Positions 35,446-45,611 are shown, counted from the first letter of the stretch. The stretch is DNA of 64,000 nucleotides from Chryseobacterium potabilaquae (GCF_902728265.1 NZ_CACVBR010000013.1:1-64000); one strand, 5' to 3'. Notes: generated by a model from the letters alone, not told the origin. Numbers and translations are program-made.

Positions 35446-36384
35446 ATGGACTTAGAAAAATTTGTGCAATACGTACACGAAGAAAATAAAGTAGAACCAA
35501 AAGATATTATGCCTGATGATTATAGGAAATTATTGGTTCGTCAGATTTCGCAACATGCCCATTCTGAAATTGTCGGTATGCTTCCGGAAGCTAACTGGAT
35601 TTCAAGAGCGCCTTCATTAAGAAGAAAAATGGCTCTTTTGGCTAAAGTTCAGGATGAAGCAGGGCATGGTTTGTATCTGTATGCGGCAACTGAAACATTA
35701 GGAAATGGAACAATCAGGGCGGATAGAGATGCTACTTATGATGACATGCTTTCCGGAAAAGCTAAATATTCGAGTATTTTCAATTATCCAACATTAAGCT
35801 GGGCGGATATTGGGGCTATTGGTTGGTTAGTGGATGGTGCTGCTATTATGAATCAGGTGATGTTGATGGGGAATTCTTATGGCCCTTATTCTAGAGCGAT
35901 GGTAAGAATTTGTAAAGAAGAATCATTCCATCAAAGACAAGGCTATGAAATTTTGATGGCTCTTTGTCGGGGAACCAAACAACAAAAGGAAATGGCTCAG
36001 GCAGCATTAAATCGTTTTTGGTGGCCTGCTTTAATGATGTTTGGCCCGAATGATGATAGCTCACCCAATTCCAAAATGTCTATGAATTACAGGGTTAAGA
36101 GAGAAAGTAATGATAGTCTTCGTCAAAGATTTATTGATGTTACGGTGGCTCAGGCTGAGTTTCTAGGATTGGCTATTCCGGATAAGGATCTAAAATGGAA
36201 TGAAGAAAGGCAACATTATGATTTTGGAGAACTTCCTTGGGGTGAGTTTATGGAAATTTTAAAAGGAAATGGACCTTGTAACAAGAAAAGGTTACAAACA
36301 AAAGTAAAAGCTCAAGAAGAAAATCTTTGGGTAAAAGAAGCAGCAGCGGCTTTTGCAGAAAAACAACAAAAAGAAGTAATTTAA
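35446..36384 (+). CDS. paaA: Phenylacetyl-CoA epoxidase catalytic subunit
   Basis: 312 aa, the usual size. Di-iron carboxylate ligands lie in the ExxH pairs VQDEAGHG (about residue 66-73) and KEESFHQRQ (about 158-166), in a ferritin-like four-helix bundle. With PaaC as partner it epoxidises the aromatic ring of phenylacetyl-CoA with O2. Preceded by a repeat-filled gap of 119 bases after paaE. Confidence 0.97.
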   Translation: MDLEKFVQYVHEENKVEPKDIMPDDYRKLLVRQISQHAHSEIVGMLPEANWISRAPSLRRKMALLAKVQDEAGHGLYLYAATETLGNGTIRADRDATYDDMLSGKAKYSSIFNYPTLSWADIGAIGWLVDGAAIMNQVMLMGNSYGPYSRAMVRICKEESFHQRQGYEILMALCRGTKQQKEMAQAALNRFWWPALMMFGPNDDSSPNSKMSMNYRVKRESNDSLRQRFIDVTVAQAEFLGLAIPDKDLKWNEERQHYDFGELPWGEFMEILKGNGPCNKKRLQTKVKAQEENLWVKEAAAAFAEKQQKEVI

Positions 36385-36493
36385 AAAATGTAACAATATG
36401 TTAATGTAAAGATGTAACAAATTTTTAATAGGCTTCATTAAAGCTTCTTATTGGTAAACTGTTACATTGATACATTGTTAAATTCATTTGATT
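36385..36493. repeat. paa intergenic repeat, copy 2 (paaA-paaB)
   Basis: Left arm AATGTAACAATATGTTAATG, right arm on the complementary strand AATTTAACAATGTATCAATG; a long imperfect hairpin. Confidence 0.75.
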
Positions 36494-36775
36494 ATGGCAA
36501 ATTTAGATATGTGGGAAGTATTTATTCAGACTAAACCGGGATTATCCCACAAACATGCCGGAACAGTTCAGGCACCTACAGCAGAAATGGCGTTACAGAA
36601 CGCAAGAGATGTATACACAAGAAGAAAAGAAGGAACTTGCGTTTGGGTGGTTCCTAGTAAATATATTATCAGCTCAGAAGGAATGGACCAGGATGCATTT
36701 TTTGATCCTGCAGATGACAAATTATACCGCCACCCTACCTTCTACGATATTCCTAACGATGTAAAAAATATGTAA
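36494..36775 (+). CDS. paaB: Phenylacetyl-CoA epoxidase subunit B
   Basis: 93 aa from the ATG at 36494 (MANLDMWEVFIQTKPGL); a TTG two codons earlier is rejected. The family signature WEVFIQ, HKHAGTVQAPTAEMALQNARD and YTRRKEGTCVWVV is clear. PaaB is a small subunit of the epoxidase, probably bridging the PaaAC subcomplex. Its stop shares one base with the paaC start (TAATG). Confidence 0.96.
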   Translation: MANLDMWEVFIQTKPGLSHKHAGTVQAPTAEMALQNARDVYTRRKEGTCVWVVPSKYIISSEGMDQDAFFDPADDKLYRHPTFYDIPNDVKNM

Positions 36776-37524
36776 TGAACGCATTATTTAACTATTTATT
36801 AAAGTTTGCCGATGATAGTTTCATTATGGGGCAACGATTATCCGAATGGTGTGGGGAAGGACCTTATTTGGAGGAAGATATTGCATTGACAAATATTGCA
36901 TTGGACGAACTTGGACAAGCAAATAATTTATATGTATATGCTTCAAGAATTGCCGATGATGGTAAAAGTGAAGATGATTTGGCCTTTTTAAGATATGAAC
37001 ACGAATATGTCAATGCCCATTGGGTGGAATTGCCCAATGAGGATTATGCACAGACTATTCTTAAAGTATATGTTTTCTCCATATATCAGAAATTAATGTA
37101 TGAAGCATTATCAAATTCTGCGGATGAAGATCTTTTAGCGATTGCGCAGAAATCTTTAAAAGAAGTAAAATATCATTATACACATTCCTTATCATGGATG
37201 AAAATCTTTGCTCAGGGAACAGAAGAAAGTCGTACACGTTTGATCAATGCAATAGATAGAATATGGGAATATACTAAAGGGTTATTCGCAAAAGTGGAAG
37301 GTGAGGATGATTTAATGGTTTTAAATATAGCTCCTAATATTGATGAGTTGTACAATGAATTTATAGCGGTTACACAAAAAGATTTTCAAGATTTTGGATT
37401 AGACTATCCAACTAATCTCTTTATGCAGCCAAAATCAAGAACAGGTTATCACACAGAATACTTTGGATATATCCTTTGTGAATTACAATATATGCAGAGA
37501 GCGTATCCGGGTTGTACTTGGTAA
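36775..37524 (+). CDS. paaC: Phenylacetyl-CoA epoxidase subunit C
   Basis: 249 aa, ferritin-like helical protein (ALDELGQANNLYVYA; FLRYEHEYVNAHWVELPNEDY). It is the structural partner of PaaA and lacks an active di-iron site in the known complexes. Translationally coupled to paaB through TAATG. Confidence 0.96.
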   Translation: MNALFNYLLKFADDSFIMGQRLSEWCGEGPYLEEDIALTNIALDELGQANNLYVYASRIADDGKSEDDLAFLRYEHEYVNAHWVELPNEDYAQTILKVYVFSIYQKLMYEALSNSADEDLLAIAQKSLKEVKYHYTHSLSWMKIFAQGTEESRTRLINAIDRIWEYTKGLFAKVEGEDDLMVLNIAPNIDELYNEFIAVTQKDFQDFGLDYPTNLFMQPKSRTGYHTEYFGYILCELQYMQRAYPGCTW

Positions 37525-37593
37525 AAATACTAAGATGTTTGTTTAATATTGATATCCGAGACATATATTCTTAAATTATTAGATTAAAAAAGA

Positions 37594-38058
37594 TTGAAAA
37601 GTCCTTTAGAAATATTAGAAATGGTTCCTGATCCGGAAATTCCGGTGATCAATATTGTGGAATTAGGGATTGTAAGAGAGGCGAAGATTATCAACGAAAA
37701 CTCTTGTGAAGTCATCATTACACCCACCTATTCAGCATGTCCTGCCATGTTTACCATTGAGGAAGATATCATAAAAGCTATGAAAGAAAATGGATGGGAT
37801 GCTAAAGTCGTTACTAAAATGTTTCCGATTTGGACAACGGATTGGCTAACAGATGAAGCTAGGGAAAAGCTTCGAGTTTACGGGATCACACCTCCTGAAA
37901 AAGGAGCAGACGAAAATCATATAGGGAAGCCCAAAAAATGCCCACGTTGTGGTTCTATGAATTCAAAACAAATTAGCAGATTTGGTTCTACTTTGTGTAA
38001 AGCCTCATACCAATGTTTAGATTGTTTGGAGCCCTTTGATTATTTTAAATGTCATTAA
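37594..38058 (+). CDS. paaD: PaaD, maturation factor of the phenylacetyl-CoA epoxidase
   Basis: 154 aa starting at TTG: an in-frame TAG lies just upstream and the first ATG (nine codons in) would remove conserved LEMVPDPEIPV residues, so TTG is the likely start. N-terminal MIP18/DUF59 fold (VPDPEIPVINIVELGIV; TPTYSACPAM), C-terminal zinc ribbon (CPRCGSMNSKQ and QCLDCLEPFDYFKCH). Thought to mature the Fe sites of the epoxidase; gap of 69 bases to paaC. Confidence 0.93.
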   Translation: MKSPLEILEMVPDPEIPVINIVELGIVREAKIINENSCEVIITPTYSACPAMFTIEEDIIKAMKENGWDAKVVTKMFPIWTTDWLTDEAREKLRVYGITPPEKGADENHIGKPKKCPRCGSMNSKQISRFGSTLCKASYQCLDCLEPFDYFKCH

Positions 38059-38208
38059 AAAATGTAATGATCTAAGAATGTTTATGTAACAATTTAAAAG
38101 ATTCATTTATGATAAAGATGCTGAACTATTCAGCTGTTTCATAGATAAATTGTTATACAGGGAACTTGTTAAATTATTATCTTTATAAGATCTAAAAATT
38201 GTTTTTTT
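38059..38208. repeat. paa intergenic repeat, copy 3 (paaD-paaG)
   Basis: ATGTAACAATTTA on the left, ATTGTTATACAG and CTTGTTAAATT on the right, with an inner arm TGCTGAAC/CAGCTG; imperfect hairpin over 150 bases. Confidence 0.6.
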
Positions 38209-39009
38209 ATGTATACACAACTCGATATCGAAACGCATTTTGAAGGGAAGCTTAAAATTGCATATTTGAATCAACCGGAATCTCTAAATGCTCTTACAAA
38301 GCCAGCATTAGCAGAATTAAAAGAATTTGTAAAATTATGCAGTGAAGATGATACTGTAAGGTGCGTAGCCATATCCGGAAGGGGGAGAGCGTTTTGCTCA
38401 GGTCAAAATTTGGATGAAGCTTTTGCGGTAGGAAAGGAACACCATGACCAAGATATTATCAGAAAAATTGTAGTAGATTACTATAATCCTTTAGTAACAG
38501 AAATTACACATTGTAAAAAGCCTGTAGTAGCATTAGTAAATGGTCCGGCTGTTGGAGCAGGTGCCATGTTAGCTTTAATTTGTGATTTTGTTTTAGCAAC
38601 TGATAAAGCTTATTTTGCTCAGGCATTTTCAAATATCGGATTAATTCCTGATACAGGAGGAACTTATTTTCTGCCTAAACTTCTTGGAAGACAGTTGGCT
38701 AACTATTTGGCATTTACAGGGAAAAAATTATCTGCTGAAGAGTCTAAGTCTTATGGATTAGTTGCAGAAGTATTCAGTGAAGCAGAATTTGCTCTAAAAT
38801 CAATGGAGATTCTTGGAAAGATGTCCAATATGCCAACAGCAGCTATAAAATTGACTAAAAAAGCTTTTGCTCATTCATACACGAATACATTGAAAGAACA
38901 ATTGGAGCTAGAAGGCGATTTGCAACAAGAAGCGGCTGAAACAGAAGACTTTTTAGAAGGTGTAAATGCATTTTTACAAAAAAGAAAACCTGATTATAAA
39001 GGAAAATAA
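38209..39009 (+). CDS. paaG: 1,2-epoxyphenylacetyl-CoA isomerase
   Basis: 266 aa crotonase fold: CSGQNL, GPAVGAGAMLALICDFV oxyanion region and GLIPDTGGTYFLPKLLG with the isomerase Asp. The first hydratase Glu is absent, as in isomerases of this family. It turns the ring epoxide into oxepin-CoA; PaaG also isomerises later intermediates. Preceded by a repeat-filled gap. Confidence 0.93.
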   Translation: MYTQLDIETHFEGKLKIAYLNQPESLNALTKPALAELKEFVKLCSEDDTVRCVAISGRGRAFCSGQNLDEAFAVGKEHHDQDIIRKIVVDYYNPLVTEITHCKKPVVALVNGPAVGAGAMLALICDFVLATDKAYFAQAFSNIGLIPDTGGTYFLPKLLGRQLANYLAFTGKKLSAEESKSYGLVAEVFSEAEFALKSMEILGKMSNMPTAAIKLTKKAFAHSYTNTLKEQLELEGDLQQEAAETEDFLEGVNAFLQKRKPDYKGK

Positions 39010-39118
39010 ATAATAATATAACAATTGATCAATGTAACAATTTAGTAGAGAAATGCTTCCTATAGTGAGCATGGCAAAACGTGATTGTTACATTGTTATA
39101 TTGATAGACTGTTAAAAT
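39010..39118. repeat. paa intergenic repeat, copy 4 (paaG-paaH)
   Basis: Left ATATAACAATTGATCAATG and TGTAACAATTTA; right, complementary strand, AATATAACAATGTAACAATC. Word-level inverted repeat. Confidence 0.75.
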
Positions 39119-40249
39119 ATGAATGTAGGAATTATTGGTGCAGGAACGATGGGTGTTGGAATAGCTCAAGTGGCAGCAACAGCAGGATGTAAAGTAGTGG
39201 TATTTGATGCAAATACTTTACAAATCGATAAGGCACTTTTCGGTTTAGAAAAAACACTTCAAAAGTTAGTGGAGAAGAATAAGCTGTCTCAAGAAAAAGC
39301 TAACGAAATCAGGAGTAATATTACCAAAGCAACCGTTTTGCAAGACTTAAAAGATGCTGATTTGGTAATCGAAGCTATTATTGAAAATAAAGAAATTAAA
39401 ACGAAAGTTTTTACAGAATTAGAAACATATGTTTCTGAAAATTGTATTATAGGTTCCAATACATCTTCTATTTCTATTACCTCTCTTGGAGCAGAATTAA
39501 AAAATCCAGAACGTTTTATCGGAATTCACTTTTTTAACCCTGCCCCTTTGATGCCTTTGGTGGAGGTAATTCCATCTTTATTAACAAAAAATTCATTGGC
39601 TCAGGAAATCTACGATCTTATGAGAGATTGGGGTAAAATGCCTGTTATTGCCAAAGATATTCCAGGGTTTATTGTCAATAGAATCGCTCGTCCATATTAC
39701 GGAGAAGCTTTAAGAATAGTTGAAGAAAATATTGCCACTCCTGAACAAGTTGATGATGCTATGAGAACATTGGGAAACTTTAAAATGGGACCTTTTGAAT
39801 TAATGGACTTAATTGGAGTTGATGTGAATTTTGCTGTAACAACAACCGTTTACAAGGATTATTTTTATGATCCAAAGTATAAACCCTCTCTGCTTCAACA
39901 AAGAATGTCTGAAGCTAAACTTCATGGTAGAAAAACGGGAAAAGGATTTTATAATTATAGTGAGGGAGTCGAAAGGCCGATAGCTCACAAAGATGAGCTT
40001 CTTTATCAATACATATTTTTAAGAATTATTTCAATGTTGATTAATGAAGCCGTTGAAGCAAAAAGAATAGGTATTGCTACGGATGAAGATATTGAACTTG
40101 CCATGCAAAAAGGGGTAAACTATCCCAAAGGATTATTAAGCTGGGGTAAAGAAATTGGATATACAAAAATCTCCGAAACCTTACAAAAACTGTACGAAGA
40201 ATATCAGGAAGAAAGATATAAGCAAAGTCCATTACTTCGTAAAATGTAA
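39119..40249 (+). CDS. paaH: 3-hydroxyacyl-CoA dehydrogenase
   Basis: 376 aa. NAD-binding start GIIGAGTMGVGIAQVA, catalytic His in IGIHFFNPAP, then the 3HCDH C-terminal domain (IPGFIVNRIARPYYGEALR). E. coli PaaH is longer, so the C-terminal duplication is shorter here. It oxidises 3-hydroxyadipyl-CoA to 3-oxoadipyl-CoA. The last codons and stop (AAA-ATG-TAA) lie inside the start of repeat copy 5. Confidence 0.93.
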   Translation: MNVGIIGAGTMGVGIAQVAATAGCKVVVFDANTLQIDKALFGLEKTLQKLVEKNKLSQEKANEIRSNITKATVLQDLKDADLVIEAIIENKEIKTKVFTELETYVSENCIIGSNTSSISITSLGAELKNPERFIGIHFFNPAPLMPLVEVIPSLLTKNSLAQEIYDLMRDWGKMPVIAKDIPGFIVNRIARPYYGEALRIVEENIATPEQVDDAMRTLGNFKMGPFELMDLIGVDVNFAVTTTVYKDYFYDPKYKPSLLQQRMSEAKLHGRKTGKGFYNYSEGVERPIAHKDELLYQYIFLRIISMLINEAVEAKRIGIATDEDIELAMQKGVNYPKGLLSWGKEIGYTKISETLQKLYEEYQEERYKQSPLLRKM

Positions 40250-40318
40250 CAATATATTAATCTAACAATTCATACTGTTATTGGTAAACTGTTACATTGC
40301 TAAATTATTACATTAAAA
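40243..40318. repeat. paa intergenic repeat, copy 5 (paaH-unknown), supplies the paaH stop
   Basis: AATGTAACAATATATTAATC at the left covers the last Met codon and stop of paaH; the right arm on the complementary strand is AATGTAATAATTTAGC. Confidence 0.7.
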
Positions 40319-40633
40319 ATGGATATAGATGAATTTAGAGCTGAGTTAGAAACAAGGCTTTTAATAGAAAAACAATACTTAATTCAGGAACTTTCCACCA
40401 TTGAGGAGTATCAGGAAAGGGTTGAGCTATTAGGGCAGTTTAATGAAAAATATAAAGAACTTATTAAGCGATTGGCGCATGAGACTGGGATTGATTTAAA
40501 TGCTCCTTATCCAATTGAGAATTCATCAAATTTAGAACTTCTTTCATATGAACAAATAATTCTTGGCAGAACGATGCATATTTATGATAAGCTGATAGAA
40601 GAATTATATGATAAAATAACAAAAATACACTAG
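40319..40633 (+). CDS. Unknown 104-aa helical protein inside the paa operon
   Basis: 104 aa, charged and fully helical (ELETRLLIEKQYLIQELSTI; LSYEQIILGRTMHIYDKLIEE). It lies between paaH and paaI with only 1 base before paaI, so it is part of the operon. It is not a known Paa protein to me. A role as a small regulator or assembly partner is possible; nothing in the sequence shows which. Confidence 0.7.
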   Translation: MDIDEFRAELETRLLIEKQYLIQELSTIEEYQERVELLGQFNEKYKELIKRLAHETGIDLNAPYPIENSSNLELLSYEQIILGRTMHIYDKLIEELYDKITKIH

Positions 40634-40634
40634 A

Positions 40635-41048
40635 ATGAACCCAAGACAAGTTGCAGACTATATGTTTAGTCAGGATTATTTTTCCCAATGGATGGATATT
40701 AAAATGATTGAGTTTAAAGACAATTATTGTTTAATAGAAATGCCCATAAAAAAGGAAATGCTTAATGGACTTAAAACAGTTCATGGAGGTATCACATTTG
40801 CCTTTGCTGATTCTGCATTAGCTTTTTCATCTAATAATTCTGGAAATGCAGCAGTTGCTTTAAACTGTACCATCAATTTTACCAAAGCCGGAAAAGAAGG
40901 AGATGTGTTCAGAGCAGAAAGTGTTTTGGTTCATGATACAAGAAAAACGGCTGTTTATGACATTAAAGTTACCAATCAACATAATGAGATGATTGCAAAG
41001 TTTGTGGGTACGGTTTATAAAATAGAAAAAAAGGTAATAGAACTATAA
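40635..41048 (+). CDS. paaI: Hotdog-fold acyl-CoA thioesterase
   Basis: 137 aa, single hotdog fold with the motif VHGGITFAFADSALAFSSN. It removes CoA from dead-end or stalled ring intermediates, protecting the CoA pool. It starts 1 base after the upstream stop. Confidence 0.94.
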   Translation: MNPRQVADYMFSQDYFSQWMDIKMIEFKDNYCLIEMPIKKEMLNGLKTVHGGITFAFADSALAFSSNNSGNAAVALNCTINFTKAGKEGDVFRAESVLVHDTRKTAVYDIKVTNQHNEMIAKFVGTVYKIEKKVIEL

Positions 41049-41114
41049 ACAGATGAAAGGGTATTATTTAAAGGTATCCGAAATTTGAAAGTCAGTATTT
41101 AAATCTAATAAAAA

Positions 41115-42320
41115 ATGAAAAACGTTTATATCGTTGACTATATACGTACTCCTATTTCAAAACTACAAGGAGGATTATCAGAAGTTAGGGCCGATGATTT
41201 GGCTGCTATTGTGATTAAAGAAATCGTAGCAAAAAACCCTGAAATTCCAGTTGAAAAAATTGAGGATGTGATTTTTGGATGTGCAAATCAAGCGGGTGAG
41301 GATAATAGAAATGTAGCAAGAATGGGGCTTCTATTAGCAGGACTTCCTTATAAAATTGGAGGAGAGACGGTAAATAGGCTTTGTGCTTCAGGAATGTCTG
41401 CGGTAGCAAATGCTTTTCGATCGATAGCTGCTGGAGAGGGAGAAATTTATATTGCTGGTGGAGTAGAACATATGACACGTTCGCCTTACGTGGTTTCGAA
41501 ACCAAGTGCAGCATTTGGAAGAGATAGTCAGATGTTTGATACTACTTTTGGATGGAGATTTATCAATCCAAAAATGAAAGAAATGTACGGAGTTGACGGA
41601 ATGGGGGAAACGGCAGAAAATTTAGCAGATATCCACCAGATCAGTCGTGAAGACCAAGATAAATTTGCACTTTGGTCACAGCAAAAAGCTACAAAGGCTC
41701 AGCAAAATGGAAGACTAGCAGAAGAAATTGTACAAGTTGAAATTCCTCAAAGAAAAGGAGGCCCCATTATTTTTGATCAAGATGAGTTTATTAAGCCTAC
41801 TTCCACAATCGAAGGATTAGGAAAGCTTCGCCCTGCTTTCAGAAAGGAAGGAACAGTAACAGCTGGAAATGCTTCAGGAATGAATGATGGTGCAGCAGCT
41901 CTTATTTTAGCAGGGGAAGCAGCTGTTAAAAAATATGGATTAAAACCAAAAGCTAAAATTTTAGGTTCTTCTGTAGCGGGGGTTGAGCCAAGAGTTATGG
42001 GTATTGGACCGGTGGAAGCGACCCGAAAACTACTAAAAAGACTAAATCTTACATTAGAGGATATGGATATCATAGAGCTTAATGAAGCATTTGCAGCACA
42101 GGCTTTAGCAGTAACAAGAAGTTTAGGATTGAAGGATGATGATTCAAGAATAAATCCAAATGGCGGGGCTATTGCTATTGGACACCCTCTTGGAGTTTCA
42201 GGGGCCAGAATTATTGGTTCCGCAGCTATTGAACTTCAAAAACAAAATAAAAAATACGCATTGTGTACACTATGTATTGGTGTGGGACAAGGCTATGCAA
42301 TGGTAATTGAAAAAATATAA
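41115..42320 (+). CDS. paaJ: 3-oxoadipyl-CoA thiolase
   Basis: 401 aa, full thiolase: active Cys in NRLCASGMSAVANAF, His in NEAFAAQALA, GGAIAIGHPLGVSGAR and final CTLCIGVGQGYA. It cleaves 3-oxoadipyl-CoA to succinyl-CoA and acetyl-CoA; PcaF is indistinguishable by sequence here. The gap to paaI is 66 bases with no repeat. Confidence 0.93.
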   Translation: MKNVYIVDYIRTPISKLQGGLSEVRADDLAAIVIKEIVAKNPEIPVEKIEDVIFGCANQAGEDNRNVARMGLLLAGLPYKIGGETVNRLCASGMSAVANAFRSIAAGEGEIYIAGGVEHMTRSPYVVSKPSAAFGRDSQMFDTTFGWRFINPKMKEMYGVDGMGETAENLADIHQISREDQDKFALWSQQKATKAQQNGRLAEEIVQVEIPQRKGGPIIFDQDEFIKPTSTIEGLGKLRPAFRKEGTVTAGNASGMNDGAAALILAGEAAVKKYGLKPKAKILGSSVAGVEPRVMGIGPVEATRKLLKRLNLTLEDMDIIELNEAFAAQALAVTRSLGLKDDDSRINPNGGAIAIGHPLGVSGARIIGSAAIELQKQNKKYALCTLCIGVGQGYAMVIEKI

Positions 42321-42424
42321 TTTTAATTAATAATGTACTCATGTAGCAATGTACTTTAAATTGTTAGATTGGTACACTAATTAAAATACATTGTTATATT
42401 AATTAAATTTTTAATAAAAAATTG
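42321..42424. repeat. paa intergenic repeat, copy 6 (paaJ-paaY)
   Basis: TGTAGCAATGTACTTTAAAT on the left and ATACATTGTTATATTAATTA on the right; more diverged copy of the same words. Confidence 0.55.
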
Positions 42425-43018
42425 ATGAATATTTACTCATATCATGGAATTCGACCTATTATAAAGCCATCTGCTTATGTACATCCACAGGCTGTAATAA
42501 TTGGGAATGTGGAAATCGGAGAAGAGGTGTATATTGGTCCGAATGCAGTTGTCCGTGGAGATTGGGGGAAAATTATAATAAAAGATGGTGCAAATGTTCA
42601 GGAAAATTGTACACTTCATGTATTCCCTAATATAGAAACGATCTTAGAAGAATCTGCTCATATTGGTCATGGTGCAATTATTCATTCCGGGCATATTGGG
42701 AGAAATTGTTTGGTAGGGATGAACTCTGTGGTGATGGATAAAGCCGTTATCGGCGATGAATGTATCATCGGAGCATTAGCTTTTGTCCCTGCAAATTTTA
42801 AATGTGAAGCAAGAAAATTACTTGTGGGAAGCCCTGCAAAAATTATCCGTGATGTTTCTGATGAAATGATCCATTGGAAAACAGAAGGAACAAAATTGTA
42901 TCAGAAATTGGCGAGAGAAGGAAAAGAAGCTATTATACCTTGCGAGCCTTTTACAGAATATGTACAGCAAACACCTACCAAAATTGTTGATTACAGCATT
43001 TGGGATGACATTAAATAA
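42425..43018 (+). CDS. paaY: PaaY, gamma-carbonic-anhydrase-like protein
   Basis: 197 aa left-handed beta-helix (VIIGNVEIGEEVYIGPNAVVRGDWG, then His-rich turns GHGAIIHSGHIG), the hexapeptide gamma-carbonic anhydrase fold. In other bacteria PaaY acts with PaaI on accumulated CoA intermediates. ATG at 42425 used; the preceding codon is a TTG. Confidence 0.88.
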   Translation: MNIYSYHGIRPIIKPSAYVHPQAVIIGNVEIGEEVYIGPNAVVRGDWGKIIIKDGANVQENCTLHVFPNIETILEESAHIGHGAIIHSGHIGRNCLVGMNSVVMDKAVIGDECIIGALAFVPANFKCEARKLLVGSPAKIIRDVSDEMIHWKTEGTKLYQKLAREGKEAIIPCEPFTEYVQQTPTKIVDYSIWDDIK

Positions 43019-43099
43019 TCTAATAATTCTAATAATGTAACATATCAATAGATGATAATCTATTAGATCGATACAGTTACATTAAATATTAAATGCTTT
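43019..43099. repeat. paa intergenic repeat, copy 7 (paaY-paaZ)
   Basis: TAATGTAAC at 43033-43041 pairs with GTTACATTA at 43075-43083 and the inner bases ATAGAT/ATCTAT also pair, giving a long imperfect hairpin. Confidence 0.75.
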
Positions 43100-45595
43100 A
43101 TGGAAAAATTAAAAAATTATATCTACGGCGAATGGGTAGAAGGAAATGGAAATGGGATTCCCTTATATAATGCAGTGACAGGAGAGCAGGTTGCTATTTC
43201 TGATACGGAAGGCCTGAATTTTGAACAGGCGATGGATTATGGAAGAACAATAGGGTACAAAAATCTTTCTTCAATGACTTTCTATGACCGGGGAGAAATG
43301 CTGAAAAAAGTAGCGCTCTACCTTTTAGAAAGAAAGAAAAAGTATTACGAATTATCTTATAAAACAGGAGCAACTCATGTGGATTCTTGGGTGGATATTG
43401 AAGGAGGTTTTGGTACATTCTTTACCTACTCAGGGTTGGCGAAGAGAATGCTTCCAAATACACCGTTTTGGGTAGATGGAGATACGCAGAAAATTTCGGC
43501 AAATGGAACTTTCTTAGGAACTCATATTTTGACTCCGAGTGAAGGCATTTCTGTACAAATCAATGCTTATAACTTTCCTGTTTGGGGAATGTTGGAGAAG
43601 TTATCGACTTCTCTATTGGCGGGTGTTCCTTCTATTGTAAAACCTTCTCCATTCGGATCATATTTGACCAATGCCGTTTTTCAGGATATGATTGAAAGTG
43701 GAATTCTTCCGGAAGGGGCAGTTCAATTGGTTTGTGGTGAACCAGGAAATATCTTGGAGTATGTACAGGATGGAGATTCGGTATTGTTTACAGGTTCTGC
43801 CAATACAGGTAGAAAATTAAAATCTTTACCTTCAATTGCAGGGAATGCTGTACGTTTCAATATGGAAGCAGATTCTCTAAACTGCTCAATTCTTGGATTA
43901 GATGCTAAACCAGGAACTCCTGAATTTGATTTATTTATCAAAGAAGTTCGTAATGAAATGACCACTAAGGCAGGGCAAAAATGTACAGCGATCAGAAGAA
44001 TTATTGTTCCTGAAAATTTAGTTGGAGATGTTCAAAATGCTTTATCTAAAGCATTAGATCAAACAACAATCGGTAATCCTTTAAGTAGAGAAACGAGGAT
44101 GGGTTCTTTGGTTGGAAAACAGCAGTATGATGAGGTGGTAAGAAAAGTAAATTTACTAAAAGCCGAAACAGAATTAGTATATGATGGACAACATGAACTG
44201 GTAGATGCAAACTATGAGAAGGGTGCCTTTATGAGTCCTAAATTATTCTTAAATAATAAACCTTTTGAGAAAAACATCTCTCATGATGTGGAGGCCTTCG
44301 GGCCTGTTTCTACACTGATGCCTTACAAAGAGGCAGAGGAAGCAGCAGCATTGGCAAAAAAAGGAAAAGGAAGTTTGGTGGGATCCATTGTATCTTATGA
44401 TGACCAATTTGTAGCCGAAACTTCTTGGAAAATGGCTTCTCAGCATGGTCGAATTTTTGTGCTAAACAGAGACAATGCGAAAGAAAGTACAGGCCATGGT
44501 TCACCACTTCCGACATTGATGCATGGAGGTCCTGGAAGAGCAGGAGGAGGTGAAGAAATGGGAGGATTAAGTGGTCTTCATTTTTTCCTTCAAAAAACGG
44601 CTATTCAGGGTTCTCCCGATACTTTGACCGCAATTACTAAAATGTATCAGCAAGGAGCGGAAAAGAAATTTTCAGATAAACACCCTTTCCAAAAATATTT
44701 TGAAGAAGTAGAAGTGGGGGATTCTTTAGAAACTGCAGGACGAACGGTGACAGAAGCAGATATTGTTAATTTTTCTAATGTTTCTTGGGATCATTTTTAT
44801 GCCCATACAGATGCAACGAGCTTGACAGGAACGATCTTTGATAAAACAGTTGCTCACGGATATTTTATTCTTTCTGCAGCTGCTGGATTATTTGTTTCTG
44901 GGAAAAAAGGGCCAGTTATTGCCAATTATGGACTAGAAAATTGTTCATTCTTTAAGCCTGTCTATGCGGGAGATACAATCACAGTGTATTTAACAGCAAA
45001 AGAGAAAATCAACAGAGGAGTAAAAGGACGAAATATTCCTTCTGGTGTTGTAAAATGGTTAGTGGAAGTGGTGAACCAAAGGGATGAGGTTGTTTGTGTA
45101 GCTACAATTTTAACGTTGGTGGCAAAACAGTCGCCATTTATTGAATTAAATGTCAAAAATCTTCAGAAAATAGTAAATGGTTTAACAGAAAAGACTCTAC
45201 CTAATTGGGGGAAAATGTCTCCTCAGCACATGATTGAGCATCTCGATGAATGTGTATTGGTAAGTTTAGGAGAACCGGAAGCTGACCAATGTTTTACCTC
45301 TGAGGATCATTTAGAAAAGTATCAAGACTCTCTTTATACTCACAGAAAAATGCCAAAGGATTTCTTGGCACCATTTATGGCAGAAGACGGTTCTTTATCA
45401 GCATTAAAACATAAAAATCTGGATATCGCAAAGCAATCTTTTATAGATAATATGAAACGATTTTCGATTTACTACAAAGAAAATCCAGAAGCTGAACACA
45501 TGAATTATGTTTTTGGAAATTTAAATAAAGAAATGTGGGAATTGATGCATAGAAAGCATTTTACACATCATTTTGAACAGTTTAATTTGATCTAA
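43100..45595 (+). CDS. paaZ: PaaZ bifunctional ring-opening hydrolase/dehydrogenase with extra C-terminal domain
   Basis: 831 aa against about 680 for E. coli PaaZ. N-terminal aldehyde dehydrogenase (1-520; catalytic Cys in [10 protein letters not shown]) and MaoC-like hydratase (about 535-675; [15 protein letters not shown]). The extra segment from about 685 on reads [16 protein letters not shown] and ends [15 protein letters not shown], the His spacing of the DUF1569/DinB-like bundle, so a third domain is fused. PaaZ opens the oxepin and oxidises the aldehyde; what the extra domain does is unknown. Operon end; terminator follows. Confidence 0.93.
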   Translation: MEKLKNYIYGEWVEGNGNGIPLYNAVTGEQVAISDTEGLNFEQAMDYGRTIGYKNLSSMTFYDRGEMLKKVALYLLERKKKYYELSYKTGATHVDSWVDIEGGFGTFFTYSGLAKRMLPNTPFWVDGDTQKISANGTFLGTHILTPSEGISVQINAYNFPVWGMLEKLSTSLLAGVPSIVKPSPFGSYLTNAVFQDMIESGILPEGAVQLVCGEPGNILEYVQDGDSVLFTGSANTGRKLKSLPSIAGNAVRFNMEADSLNCSILGLDAKPGTPEFDLFIKEVRNEMTTKAGQKCTAIRRIIVPENLVGDVQNALSKALDQTTIGNPLSRETRMGSLVGKQQYDEVVRKVNLLKAETELVYDGQHELVDANYEKGAFMSPKLFLNNKPFEKNISHDVEAFGPVSTLMPYKEAEEAAALAKKGKGSLVGSIVSYDDQFVAETSWKMASQHGRIFVLNRDNAKESTGHGSPLPTLMHGGPGRAGGGEEMGGLSGLHFFLQKTAIQGSPDTLTAITKMYQQGAEKKFSDKHPFQKYFEEVEVGDSLETAGRTVTEADIVNFSNVSWDHFYAHTDATSLTGTIFDKTVAHGYFILSAAAGLFVSGKKGPVIANYGLENCSFFKPVYAGDTITVYLTAKEKINRGVKGRNIPSGVVKWLVEVVNQRDEVVCVATILTLVAKQSPFIELNVKNLQKIVNGLTEKTLPNWGKMSPQHMIEHLDECVLVSLGEPEADQCFTSEDHLEKYQDSLYTHRKMPKDFLAPFMAEDGSLSALKHKNLDIAKQSFIDNMKRFSIYYKENPEAEHMNYVFGNLNKEMWELMHRKHFTHHFEQFNLI

Positions 45596-45611
45596 TAATA
45601 TAAAATCTAGT

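Noticed and set aside
41215..42073. Antisense frames inside the thiolase gene
   Set aside because: Compositional shadows of a gene with complete active-site motifs.
35327..43099. Repeats in paa gaps as a CRISPR array
   Set aside because: They are spread between genes, inverted and imperfect, with no constant spacer length and no cas genes.
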